Shown here: one piece after another, positions 16,986 to 24,386 of the stretch
Layout: the number at the start of each line of letters is the position of its first letter
Numbering within the stretch: the stretch's first letter is position 1
Assembly: GCA_910588005.1 (NCBI GenBank)
Contig: CAJUQM010000004.1
Span: 28,134-92,133 of the forward strand
Direction: 5' to 3'
Length of the DNA: 64,000 nt
From: an uncultured Oscillibacter sp.
GTDB lineage: Bacteria; Bacillota; Clostridia; Oscillospirales; Oscillospiraceae
Translations under genes and position numbers: made by a program
The notes under the pieces: model-generated
Database searches by the model: none
Told to the model about the DNA's origin: nothing
The model's input: only the letters and a program-made list of their open reading frames with translations

Positions 16986-17672
16986 TCATATTTTATCCGT
17001 GGATTCATACAGGGGTCCCGTCCTCTGGTACGATTGGGGCCGATAGGTCACCGAGGAGATCCGCCTGCCCGAGAGGCCGTATTTGGGATGAGTTCCAAAG
17101 AGACCGATATATCGCTCCAGATCCTCCCGCTCCGCCGCCATTGCCCGCAGCAGCGCCACCGTCGCCCGGGCGTCGTCCACCGCCCGGTGGCTGTTCACCG
17201 CCGTGTCCCCCAGGCCGTAGGCCTCGATGGCATTGCACAGCTTGTGGGGGTAGTCCCTCCGGTCCCGGTATACCGTCAGCGCGTCCAGAAACCGGGGAAG
17301 GCGCAGCACGTCCGCCCGCCCGCAGGGGCGCAGGAAGTGGTAGAGGAAATTCAAATCGAACTGGGCATTGTACGCCACCAGAAGCGGGCGCTCACATCCC
17401 TCCAGCAGGCGGCAGAAGTCCTCCGCGGCCTCCCGCTGGTCCACCCCCTCCGCCAGAAGCTGCTCATCGGTAATCCCCGTCAGTTCCACGATAAAAGGAG
17501 ACAGCCGCACCCCCTCCGGCAGGCGGACCAGCGCATCCAAGCTGCCCGTCTCCGCCCCCGCCTCCAGGCTCACGGCTCCCAGCTCAATGATGCGGTCTTT
17601 GCCGGGTTCAATACCGGTGGTCTCCGTATCAAAGACCACAATGCGGTCAAACCGCCGCCAAAGCCCCTCCAT
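16986..17672 (-). CDS. DnaQ-like 3'-5' exonuclease
   Basis: A 228-residue DEDDh exonuclease: Exo I FDTETTGIE (D15, E17), Exo II AYNAQFDLNFL and Exo III SHRAVDDARAT with the catalytic His/Asp. It resembles the stand-alone PolC/DnaQ-type exonucleases rather than a polymerase domain. Its ATG shares a base with the TAA of the EndA-like gene (TAATG). A proofreading or nucleic-acid turnover role is inferred; the pairing with a membrane nuclease suggests DNA processing. Confidence 0.87.
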   Translation of the reverse strand: MEGLWRRFDRIVVFDTETTGIEPGKDRIIELGAVSLEAGAETGSLDALVRLPEGVRLSPFIVELTGITDEQLLAEGVDQREAAEDFCRLLEGCERPLLVAYNAQFDLNFLYHFLRPCGRADVLRLPRFLDALTVYRDRRDYPHKLCNAIEAYGLGDTAVNSHRAVDDARATVALLRAMAAEREDLERYIGLFGTHPKYGLSGRRISSVTYRPQSYQRTGPLYESTDKI

Positions 17673-18388
17673 TAAGCGGCCCCCTGTTCTTCCGGCCAGT
17701 TGTCCCCGGTGGCGTAATCAATGCCGATGTCAGGCTGAACGTTGTAGGCATAGACGTTAAAATACACGCCCTCACCGCGGTCCTCCACAGACATGGCCTC
17801 CATCTGTACGCCCCGGGCCACCAGCTCCGTGCCTGCAAAATAGGGCGTCACCCGGTAGAGCACATGGTTTCCGGTCTCCTTTACGTAGTCCGCCACCAGG
17901 TTTTCAAAGGGCAGCATTCCCTCCACGTTCATATACCTGGTGCCGGTGATGAGATTTTTTTCATTGGCGTTCTCCCCCGCCAGCTGAAAGCCGATGAGGT
18001 GGCAGCGGTTGTACAGGCTCTTGCCGTCCACATTGTCGTACTGAACCGACTGCCATCCCGTGGGCTTGATCCGGCCGATGTCCTCCCGCTTCTCCGTTGG
18101 CATCAGCTCCAGACAGATGTTTGCATAAGCCTCACCGCAGCGGCCCAGGCCGTCCAGCTCACTGTAGATCTCGAACGGCTCCAGCGTCATGTCCTCCTCC
18201 GTGAAATGGGGAACATTTCCGTTCAGCTCCACATAGGGGCTGCCGGCGTAGTCCGGAATAACGCCGTAGTCCTGCTCCGCGCCGCAGTGCGCCTCCAGAT
18301 ACCGCAGTGCCAGCCCCGCCGCACAGATCAAAACCACCAGGGCGACTCTTCCCGGCGTCCACTGCTGCTTAGGTCTCCTCTTCGCCAT
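17672..18388 (-). CDS. EndA-like DNA/RNA non-specific endonuclease, membrane anchored
   Basis: A 238-residue protein with a basic N-terminus and one membrane helix (VALVVLICAAGLALRYLEA, about 15-33). The DRGH/beta-beta-alpha-metal type nuclease domain follows, with the NRCHLIGFQLAGEN motif, then NLITGTRYMN and GNHVLYRVTPYF, as in streptococcal DNA-entry nucleases. ATG 18388 has GGGAGG upstream; the longer frame lacks a site. It overlaps the preceding gene by 20 bases. Extracellular DNA degradation or DNA uptake is the family role; competence genes are not in view. Confidence 0.85.
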   Translation of the reverse strand: MAKRRPKQQWTPGRVALVVLICAAGLALRYLEAHCGAEQDYGVIPDYAGSPYVELNGNVPHFTEEDMTLEPFEIYSELDGLGRCGEAYANICLELMPTEKREDIGRIKPTGWQSVQYDNVDGKSLYNRCHLIGFQLAGENANEKNLITGTRYMNVEGMLPFENLVADYVKETGNHVLYRVTPYFAGTELVARGVQMEAMSVEDRGEGVYFNVYAYNVQPDIGIDYATGDNWPEEQGAA

Positions 18389-18803
18389 GGTCCGCCTCCC
18401 GCTCATAGATTTTCCGAATAATTCTCTCGTGGGAGCTTCCGGGAAACTCCGTCTCCTCCGCCAGCGTAAAGCCCGCCGCCGCCGGATCAAAGTCCAGATG
18501 GACGTCTGCCGGATAGGCCCGGTTCCAGTCATACAGCACCACAGCCTCAATCCGCTCCGCAAAGGGCGCAATCAACCGGTCCTCCACAAAGCAGACCTCC
18601 CCATCCTCCGCCTTGGACAGAAAGTCCTCATCCACCTGAACTCCCTCCCGTCCGTCAAAGAGGGGGGCGGAATAGGGGGCAATCCAAAGCCGCCGCCCGC
18701 CGCAAAACCGCAGCAGGTCCTCCCGCTGAACCCGGTCCTGGCTCTGCCTCCGCCGGTTGAACAGCACGCCGCCTCTCCCGTCAATACAAACCGCGATAAT
18801 CAA
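18369..18803 (-). CDS. Conserved hypothetical protein with a TTG start
   Basis: A 144-residue soluble protein. TTG 18803 is chosen because AAGGAGG lies 8 nt upstream and the reading IIAVCIDGRGGVLFNRRRQSQD begins a continuous domain; the frame further upstream is low-complexity and shows no site. Features: CFVED, a central acidic region and FPGSSHERI near the end. It recalls a small clostridial family sometimes labelled ribonuclease Z without metallo-beta-lactamase motifs; none of those motifs is present, so that name should not be used. First gene of a three-gene nuclease operon. Confidence 0.7.
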   Translation of the reverse strand: MIIAVCIDGRGGVLFNRRRQSQDRVQREDLLRFCGGRRLWIAPYSAPLFDGREGVQVDEDFLSKAEDGEVCFVEDRLIAPFAERIEAVVLYDWNRAYPADVHLDFDPAAAGFTLAEETEFPGSSHERIIRKIYEREADHGEEET

Positions 18804-18921
18804 GGGACCGTCCTCCTTCCGCGTGCCGTGCCATCCTCTCTTCTCCTCCAGGCCGCGCCGGCAGTCCCCCAAAGAGACCAACCGGTCCGCCATTCCCGTT
18901 GTAATTGCCGGCCGCGGGGCT

Positions 18922-18950
18922 ATTGTACCATCTGTTTTGGCATTTTTCAA
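18922..18950 (-). promoter_or_regulatory. Promoter of the nuclease operon
   Basis: Minus-strand TTGAAA (18950-18945), a 17-bp spacer and TACAAT (18927-18922). The start codon lies about 120 nt downstream. Confidence 0.6.
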
Positions 18951-19059
18951 CAGTTTATGACCCAGTATCCCGCCCGCTCTTGCAATCTCGCTCCTTTTGT
19001 GGCAAACTGGCAGAACATCAGGGGCATTCCCCTGCGGCCTGTCCCCAGACGCGGAAACA

Positions 19060-19089
19060 GCGCCGCAGGAGGAGAATCTCCCGCGGCGC
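19060..19089 (-). terminator. GC hairpin after the small gene
   Basis: GCGCCGCAGGAG (19060-19071) and CTCCCGCGGCGC (19078-19089) pair with one mismatch. The minus side is followed only by GCTGTTTCC, so it is a weak terminator. Confidence 0.4.
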
Positions 19090-19114
19090 CGCTTCAATTC
19101 CATTCACTCGATCC

Positions 19115-19303
19115 TCACTCCATCAGGCCGGACTCCCGGAGGGACTCCGCCCGGGCCTGCAGCTCGTCCAGCGTTCCCACGCTGCTGTCCTCCCGCCGCA
19201 GGGCGGTCTGCACCTCCGGCGCCAGCGTCTGAAAATACTCATAGGACGAGAGGTCCTGATCCAGCAAGTCCGTCAGGCAGAGATAACTGGGAAAATCATC
19301 CAT
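19115..19303 (-). CDS. Small conserved-looking acidic protein
   Basis: 62 residues, beginning MDDFPSYL. The start at 19303 gives 9 nt to GGAGG; the ATG two codons upstream is too close to it. The protein is helical and acidic, with SYEYFQTLAPEVQTALRRED, a pattern seen in small clostridial hypotheticals. Function unknown. Confidence 0.55.
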   Translation of the reverse strand: MDDFPSYLCLTDLLDQDLSSYEYFQTLAPEVQTALRREDSSVGTLDELQARAESLRESGLME

Positions 19304-19371
19304 CAACATTCACCTCCGGAGATATTCTGCCCGGAGGTTCTGAGGCCCATGTGGCCGGGAGGTTCTTTTTT

Positions 19372-19818
19372 ATGGAAATCCGTCAAGTTTTGGAAAATAA
19401 ACAGGCCTATCTCCCCCTCTTGCTGCTGGGGGACGAGCAGGAGGACCTGATCGCCAGCTACCTGGACCGGGGAACACTGTCCGCCCTGTACGATGGCGGC
19501 AGTCTGCGGACCGTCTCCGTGGTGACCGACGAGGGCCACGGCATCTTTGAGCTGAAAAACCTGGCCACGGAGCCGGACAGCCGGCGCCGCGGCTATGGCC
19601 GGGCCATGGTGCAATACGTCATCGAAACCTGCCGGGGCCGGGGAACACGGCTGCTGGTGGGCACCGGGGACAGCCCTCTCACGGTTCCCTTCTATAAAAG
19701 CTGCGGCTTTCAGGAGAGCCACCGGGTAAAAAACTTTTTCACGGACCACTACGACCACCCGATTTTTGAGGCGGGGCGGCAGCTGGTGGACATGGTCTAC
19801 CTGGCCATGGACCTGTGA
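19372..19818 (+). CDS. GNAT-family N-acetyltransferase
   Basis: 148 residues with the acetyl-CoA-binding motif A, LATEPDSRRRGYGRAMV (about 61-77), and motif B FYKSCGFQESHRVKNFF. It should transfer an acetyl group to an amine; the substrate cannot be told. ATG 19372 has GGGAGG upstream. The gene is divergent from the small gene above and convergent with the MerR gene. Confidence 0.87.
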   Translation: MEIRQVLENKQAYLPLLLLGDEQEDLIASYLDRGTLSALYDGGSLRTVSVVTDEGHGIFELKNLATEPDSRRRGYGRAMVQYVIETCRGRGTRLLVGTGDSPLTVPFYKSCGFQESHRVKNFFTDHYDHPIFEAGRQLVDMVYLAMDL

Positions 19819-19863
19819 AACGCCTCTTCGCAAAACAAACGCAAAGCGGGACACCGTCCCTCC

Positions 19864-20706
19864 TCACAAGGCCTCATCCGGCAGCCGGACCGAAATCATG
19901 GAGGCCGCGTTTTTCTCCACGCCGTTCAAAATAAAACCGGCCAGATCACAGGCGTAGAAATTCCCCTCTGTCCGCAGGCCATGTTCACGGATATAGCCGT
20001 CCAGCGCGGCGTATCCCTCGGAGAGATCCCAGCGGCCCCGGCAGCACAGATACAGATAATTCCCGGCGGGCTTCTCCACATAGTAGGGGAAGTCCGCCTT
20101 TTCCTTGATGCGGGTATAGAGGTGGCTGATCGTCCTCTGTCCCACCTGCACCCCAGGCGGATGAACCGCTCCCAGGTGGAAATCCGTCTGCACTCCATAC
20201 CGCCGGCACAGCTCCCGGCAGCGCTCCAACACGGCGATTAACGTCTCGTCCTCTCCGGGCAGCGGGGCTGTCAGCTCCTCCAGCTCTTCCACCGGAAGGG
20301 CCATCAGGTGTTCCCGGTCAAACCAGGCAGTTTTCAGCGCCATATCCGGGGTGGTCCCCAGCTCCAGGTTCCGGACAGTGCCGGACAGCACAAAGTCCAT
20401 CTGCTCCAGTCTCCTCCGCTCCTCTTCCAGCCGTTTTCTCTGCTCCCGCAGCAGCTTCAGAATCTCGCCGGAGTCCTGGCCCTGCACGCAGCGGCGGATC
20501 TCCTCCAGCGGCGTTCCTGTCTGGCGGAAGATGGAGATGGCGTAAAAATCGTAAAACTGCTCCGCATCATAATAGAAATATCCGTTGTTCCCCCGGTGGG
20601 CCGGAGACAGCAGGCCGATGTCCTTATAGTGCCGCAGCGTCTCCTTGGTGGTACCGCAGAAGGCGGCAAAGGCCCCGGACGCCATCCATGTCTTCGGATG
20701 CCCCAT
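19864..20706 (-). CDS. MerR-family regulator with a GyrI-like effector domain
   Basis: 280 residues. The N-terminal MerR winged HTH (about 10-75) has FCGTTKETLRHYKDIGLL; a long coiled-coil dimer helix follows (about 80-115), then a BmrR-like ligand-binding domain (about 130-275). Regulators of this build sense multidrug cations or hydrophobic compounds. It is divergent from a hydrolase and MATE exporter whose promoter has the over-long 19-bp spacer that MerR proteins untwist, so these are its likely targets. Confidence 0.88.
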   Translation of the reverse strand: MGHPKTWMASGAFAAFCGTTKETLRHYKDIGLLSPAHRGNNGYFYYDAEQFYDFYAISIFRQTGTPLEEIRRCVQGQDSGEILKLLREQRKRLEEERRRLEQMDFVLSGTVRNLELGTTPDMALKTAWFDREHLMALPVEELEELTAPLPGEDETLIAVLERCRELCRRYGVQTDFHLGAVHPPGVQVGQRTISHLYTRIKEKADFPYYVEKPAGNYLYLCCRGRWDLSEGYAALDGYIREHGLRTEGNFYACDLAGFILNGVEKNAASMISVRLPDEAL

Positions 20707-20740
20707 AAAAATCTCCCCAATAAAAAATATAAAATCCCTC

Positions 20741-20771
20741 TTGACTGCGTGGCAGCCACACGGTTTATGAT
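20741..20771 (+). promoter_or_regulatory. MerR-type promoter (19-bp spacer) for the hydrolase-MATE operon
   Basis: TTGACT (20741-20746) and TATGAT (20766-20771) are separated by 19 bp, and the spacer holds the dyad GTGGC-a-GCCAC (20749-20759). This spacing is too long for unaided RNA polymerase and is the hallmark of MerR-activated promoters. Confidence 0.75.
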
Positions 20772-20837
20772 ACCTCCCACAAGGAATTTTTTCAAGGGCA
20801 TCAGAAAAAAATACCCATGGACAAGGAGGAGTTCATC

Positions 20838-21839
20838 ATGAATTTTGGATGCAGCAGTTTTTCCTGGGAGACAGAGGACGGCCGCCACCTGCTGGGGCGG
20901 ACTTACGACCAATTTGGAGATCTGAGGGCAAATCAGGTCATCAGCGTTCCCAAGGGGGATCCCTGTTCCCCGGTACTCCACCCGGAGAGTGGCAATGAGG
21001 AGGGCCGGTACGGTTATACCGGCATGGCGGTGCTGGGCTTCGGCCAGCCGGTGATGGTAGACGGGGTCAACACCGCCGGCCTGACGGGCGCGCTGCTCCA
21101 CTACCCGGAGTACGCGGTATACCGTTACGCCCCCCGGCCGGGGACCACCGCCGTCCACCCCGGCCGTCTGCTGGCCTGGCTCCTCAGCCGGTGCGCCAGC
21201 GTGGAGGAGGCAGTGGAGGAGCTGTCCCGCCTCACCCTGGTGGACGAACCCATCCAGGGCAAGCCCCTGCCCGCCCACTATATCCTCAGCGGCAGGAGAG
21301 GCGAGACCATTATCGTCGAACCGGACGAAGGCGGCCTGTCCATCCACCGGAACACCATCGGCGTGCTGGCCAACAGTCCCAACTATCTGTGGCACCGGAC
21401 CAATCTGCGCAACTTCGTGGGGGTCACCAACCTGCCCAAAGCCCCTCAGACCATCGCGGGCCACGAGATTCGGGAGTTTGGGGAGCGGCTGGGAGGCGGC
21501 TCCGGCCTGCCGGGGGACTACTCCTCTCCCTCCCGGTTTGTGCGGCTGGCCTTTATGCGGGAATTCGCCGTACGGGGCAAACATGAGCTGGACGGCGTCT
21601 CCCGGATGTTCCGCGCCTTCGCCCTGGTGGACATCCCGGAGGGACTTGCCAAGGCGGACCCGGATTACGAGGTGTACGAGCAGACCCTGTGCACCAGCGT
21701 CATGTGCGCCGAGAGCGGCGTCTACTACTTCGCCCCTGCCTGGAACCGGCGCATTTCCGCCATCCGGCTTCCGGCACAGGGAAGCGAGATGCAGTATTTC
21801 GACCTGGGAAACGGTCAGGACATCGACTGGAGAAATTAA
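20838..21839 (+). CDS. Choloylglycine hydrolase / penicillin V acylase family amidase
   Basis: 333 residues of the Ntn-hydrolase C59 family (bile salt hydrolases, penicillin acylases, linear amide hydrolases). Conserved: GRTYDQ (Arg and Asp of the active site), LANSPNYLWHRTNL and SSPSRFVRLAF with the late catalytic Arg. The likely nucleophile Cys is at codon 5 (MNFGC) rather than codon 2, so four residues must be removed to free its amino group. ATG 20838 has AGGAGG 7 nt upstream. Bile salt, penicillin or signal-amide substrate cannot be decided. Co-transcribed with a MATE exporter. Confidence 0.87.
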   Translation: MNFGCSSFSWETEDGRHLLGRTYDQFGDLRANQVISVPKGDPCSPVLHPESGNEEGRYGYTGMAVLGFGQPVMVDGVNTAGLTGALLHYPEYAVYRYAPRPGTTAVHPGRLLAWLLSRCASVEEAVEELSRLTLVDEPIQGKPLPAHYILSGRRGETIIVEPDEGGLSIHRNTIGVLANSPNYLWHRTNLRNFVGVTNLPKAPQTIAGHEIREFGERLGGGSGLPGDYSSPSRFVRLAFMREFAVRGKHELDGVSRMFRAFALVDIPEGLAKADPDYEVYEQTLCTSVMCAESGVYYFAPAWNRRISAIRLPAQGSEMQYFDLGNGQDIDWRN

Positions 21840-21920
21840 AATATGCTTGCAGGGCGCGGCAACCCGGCACACCGCGGATTTGGCCGCCGGGTCGTTGGCC
21901 TCTGCGGAACGGAGGTTATT

Positions 21921-23255
21921 ATGGACAAGCTTGACTCTTACCATCTGCCTGTCACGGGCAGAAACATCCTGCGCTTTGCCTTCCCCACCATTGTGATGAC
22001 GGTGTTCAACACCTTCTACACTATGGTAGACGGACTGTTTGTGTCCAATCTCATCGGTACGGGCGCACTGTCCGCCATCAATCTCACCGCTCCGGCCATC
22101 GGGCTGATTACAGCGCTGTCCGGAATGCTGGCCACCGGAGGCAGCGCAGTGGTGATGAAAAAAATGGGAGAACACCGGGAGGATGAGGCCCGGCAGGACT
22201 TTACACTGCTGATTCTCACCAACGCCGCCGCCGGGGCCGTTATGATGGTTCTGGGCTATACGCTGATGGACACGCTGTTGGGAACGATGGGCCTTTCGGC
22301 GGAGGTCTTCGGATACTGCCGCACCTATCTGAGCAATTACCTGCTGTTCACCATCCCCATTTTGCTGATGTATAACTTTTCCCTCTATTTGATTGCCGCC
22401 GACAAGTCCACCCTGTCCCTAGTCTGCACCGTGGCAGGGGGCGTGACCAATATCATTCTGGACTACGCCCTGATTGCCCTGTTTGATCTGGGCATCCAGG
22501 GGGCGGCCATCGCCACCGGTCTGGGCTACTCCATCACCGCCGTGGCCGGATTCCTGGTATTCCGCAAAAAGGACAATCTGCTCCACTTTCAAAAGCCGGC
22601 CCTCCGGTGCGGCGTGCTCCTCCGCGCCTCCACCAACGGCCTCTCGGAGCTGGCCACCTCCCTGGTGTCCGGCATCACCACCCTGCTGTTCAACATGGCG
22701 ATGCTGAAATACGTGGGTGAGGACGGCGTTGCGGCTATCACCATCATCATGTATGTACTTATGTTTGTCAGCGCCCTGTTCATCGGCTACTCCTACGGCG
22801 TGGCCCCCATGATCTCCTACTACCACGGAGAGCAAAACCACGAAAAGCTGAAAAAGCTGGTGAGGTTCAGCGTCCGCTTCATTGCCGGGGCCTCCGTCCT
22901 GTGTGCGGCGGCCTCCATTTTGGCGGCCGTCCCCTTGGTGGGCATCTTCACCCGGCCCGACAGTCCGGTCTACGAGCTGGCGGTGACGGGAAACCGGCTG
23001 TGCTCAATTGCTCTGCTGTTTGTAGGGCTGAACGTCTTTGCCAGCGGAATGTTCACTGCCCTGTCTAACGGGGTGGTGTCCGCCGTGCTGGCGTTCTCCC
23101 GGTCGTTCCTGTTCACGGTTGCCAGTATCCAGATCATGCCTGTCCTGCTGGGCGGCGTCACGGGCGTCTGGCTGGCCACTCCCGCGGCGGAGCTGCTGGG
23201 GGCGGCTATGGCGGCGGCACTGCTGCTGAAATACCGCAAGCGGTACGGATACTAG
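21921..23255 (+). CDS. MATE-family multidrug/cation efflux transporter
   Basis: 444 residues with about 12 membrane helices and the MATE signatures FPTIVMTVFNTFYTMVDGLFVS near the N-terminus and LDYALIALFDLGIQGAAIATGLGYS in mid-sequence. It exports organic cations or hydrophobic compounds by ion antiport. ATG 21921 has CGGAGG upstream; the longer frame reads back into the intergenic region. It lies 81 bp after the amidase stop in the same MerR-type transcription unit. Confidence 0.9.
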   Translation: MDKLDSYHLPVTGRNILRFAFPTIVMTVFNTFYTMVDGLFVSNLIGTGALSAINLTAPAIGLITALSGMLATGGSAVVMKKMGEHREDEARQDFTLLILTNAAAGAVMMVLGYTLMDTLLGTMGLSAEVFGYCRTYLSNYLLFTIPILLMYNFSLYLIAADKSTLSLVCTVAGGVTNIILDYALIALFDLGIQGAAIATGLGYSITAVAGFLVFRKKDNLLHFQKPALRCGVLLRASTNGLSELATSLVSGITTLLFNMAMLKYVGEDGVAAITIIMYVLMFVSALFIGYSYGVAPMISYYHGEQNHEKLKKLVRFSVRFIAGASVLCAAASILAAVPLVGIFTRPDSPVYELAVTGNRLCSIALLFVGLNVFASGMFTALSNGVVSAVLAFSRSFLFTVASIQIMPVLLGGVTGVWLATPAAELLGAAMAAALLLKYRKRYGY

Positions 23256-23696
23256 GCCTTGTTTGATAAATGGTGAGATGCACAGCGGCGAGGGATTTTT
23301 TCGCCGGACGGGGCAAACATTTGCAGGAATGCTTTGTGTATCTCAAAAAATTTTAACGCGGCACAGTGGAATAAGATCCGCTGTTTGGGCGTTTTGATAT
23401 TTTTCAAACAGGGCCTAATCCCTGTCTTTAACTCCTGTCCCAGGGAGGGCGAACGTCTCAGCGGCAAAGCGCCTTTGCAAAGCAGCCGGAGCGAAGGAGA
23501 CATGGCAGGCCCCCGCGCCCGAAAAAGAAACCGGATCTCACCGGACAGCGGCATGGGCGGCTGAAACTCCCGTGCCCCACAGAGAGCACGGTACCCCCCC
23601 GTCTGTTCCGGTGCTGCCGCGGCTGGAAGGCCGCGGATTAAATCCGCCCCCATGTGGAGCAGGCCTCGTCCAATTCAATTTTCTCCCCTGGGCAGG
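23256..23696. other. Intergenic stretch, possible dispersed repeat
   Basis: No gene is supported. A 133-codon minus-strand frame covers it, but it is rich in Arg/Ser/Leu without a start site or domain. Short internal structures (CGGCGAGGGATTTTTTCGCCG near 23284-23304) and its compact look suggest an intergenic repeat unit, which one window cannot prove. Confidence 0.3.
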
Positions 23697-23726
23697 CGAG
23701 CCCTCCGGCAAAAGCCGGAGGGCTCG
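23697..23726. terminator. Hairpin downstream of the metallophosphoesterase gene
   Basis: CGAGCCCTCCGGC (23697-23709) and GCCGGAGGGCTCG (23714-23726) make a perfect 13-bp stem with an AAAA loop. There is no clean T run on either side. Confidence 0.55.
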
Positions 23727-23771
23727 TCTATAGCTTGTCCGCCAAAAAGCCTCCCTTTGTACCGCTCTGTC

Positions 23772-24386
23772 TCATTCCCCGCACCGAGGCGGATTCTCCG
23801 TATCCAGCAGAAAGCGCTCATAGGCGTTGATAACCGTCGTCTCCCCCCGCCGCAGGACCCGGGGCAGATTGGCGCCGTAATTGGCGTGGACATGGCCGTG
23901 GATCAGATATTGGGGGCGGTACTTGTCCACCAGGCGAAGGAGGCACTCAAAGCCCCGGTGGGCGTAGTCCTCCCCGTCGCCGTATCCCCGCATGGGGGAG
24001 TGGGCCAGCACAAGATCCACACCGCCGCTCTTCCAGAGCTGGAACTGAAGGCGGCGGATACGGCGGGCCATCTGCTCCTCTGTGTACTGATGGGGGCCTC
24101 CGCTGTACAAAACACTGCCGCCCAATCCCAGGATCCGCAAGCCCTTGACACGGAGAAGGCGGTCCTCCGCGCACTCGCAGCCCTCCGGCGGATGCCGGTC
24201 ATAGGTCTTGTCGTGATTGCCGTGGACGTAGACCAACGGCGCCCGTCCCATGGTCACCAGAAAGGAGAGGTACTTGGAATTCAGGTCCCCGCAGGACAAA
24301 ATGACATCCACTCCGTCCAGCCGCCCGGGCTGGTAATAGTCCCAGAGGTACGGACTCTCCTTGTCGGAAATCAGCAGCAGCTTCAC
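23772..24386 (-). CDS. Calcineurin-like metallophosphoesterase
   Basis: 204 residues with the five metallophosphoesterase blocks: SD at residues 7-8, SCGDLNSKYL, VHGNHDKTY, LAHSPMRGYG and IHGHVHANYG. It is a compact cytoplasmic phosphodiesterase of unknown substrate. Its ATG overlaps the stop of the upstream ParB-like/BMP gene by four bases, so the two act from one mRNA. Confidence 0.9.
   Translation of the reverse strand: MKLLLISDKESPYLWDYYQPGRLDGVDVILSCGDLNSKYLSFLVTMGRAPLVYVHGNHDKTYDRHPPEGCECAEDRLLRVKGLRILGLGGSVLYSGGPHQYTEEQMARRIRRLQFQLWKSGGVDLVLAHSPMRGYGDGEDYAHRGFECLLRLVDKYRPQYLIHGHVHANYGANLPRVLRRGETTVINAYERFLLDTENPPRCGE

Larger units (their letters stand above)
18804..19114. other. Intergenic stretch before the nuclease operon
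   Basis: Holds the operon promoter (18922-18950) and a GC hairpin (19060-19089) behind the small gene at 19115. The minus-strand frame is open through it but has no start site or recognisable domain, so I read it as noncoding leader and spacer. Confidence 0.55.

Noticed and set aside
18804..19103. N-terminal extension of the hypothetical at 18369
   Set aside because: Low-complexity sequence across the promoter, with no ribosome binding site; the TTG at 18803 has one.
20457..22175. 572-codon minus-strand frame opposite the amidase
   Set aside because: Antisense to a well-supported operon, and it crosses the MerR-type promoter.
23252..23653. 133-codon minus-strand gene
   Set aside because: No start signal, unusual composition and no domain; treated as intergenic sequence.
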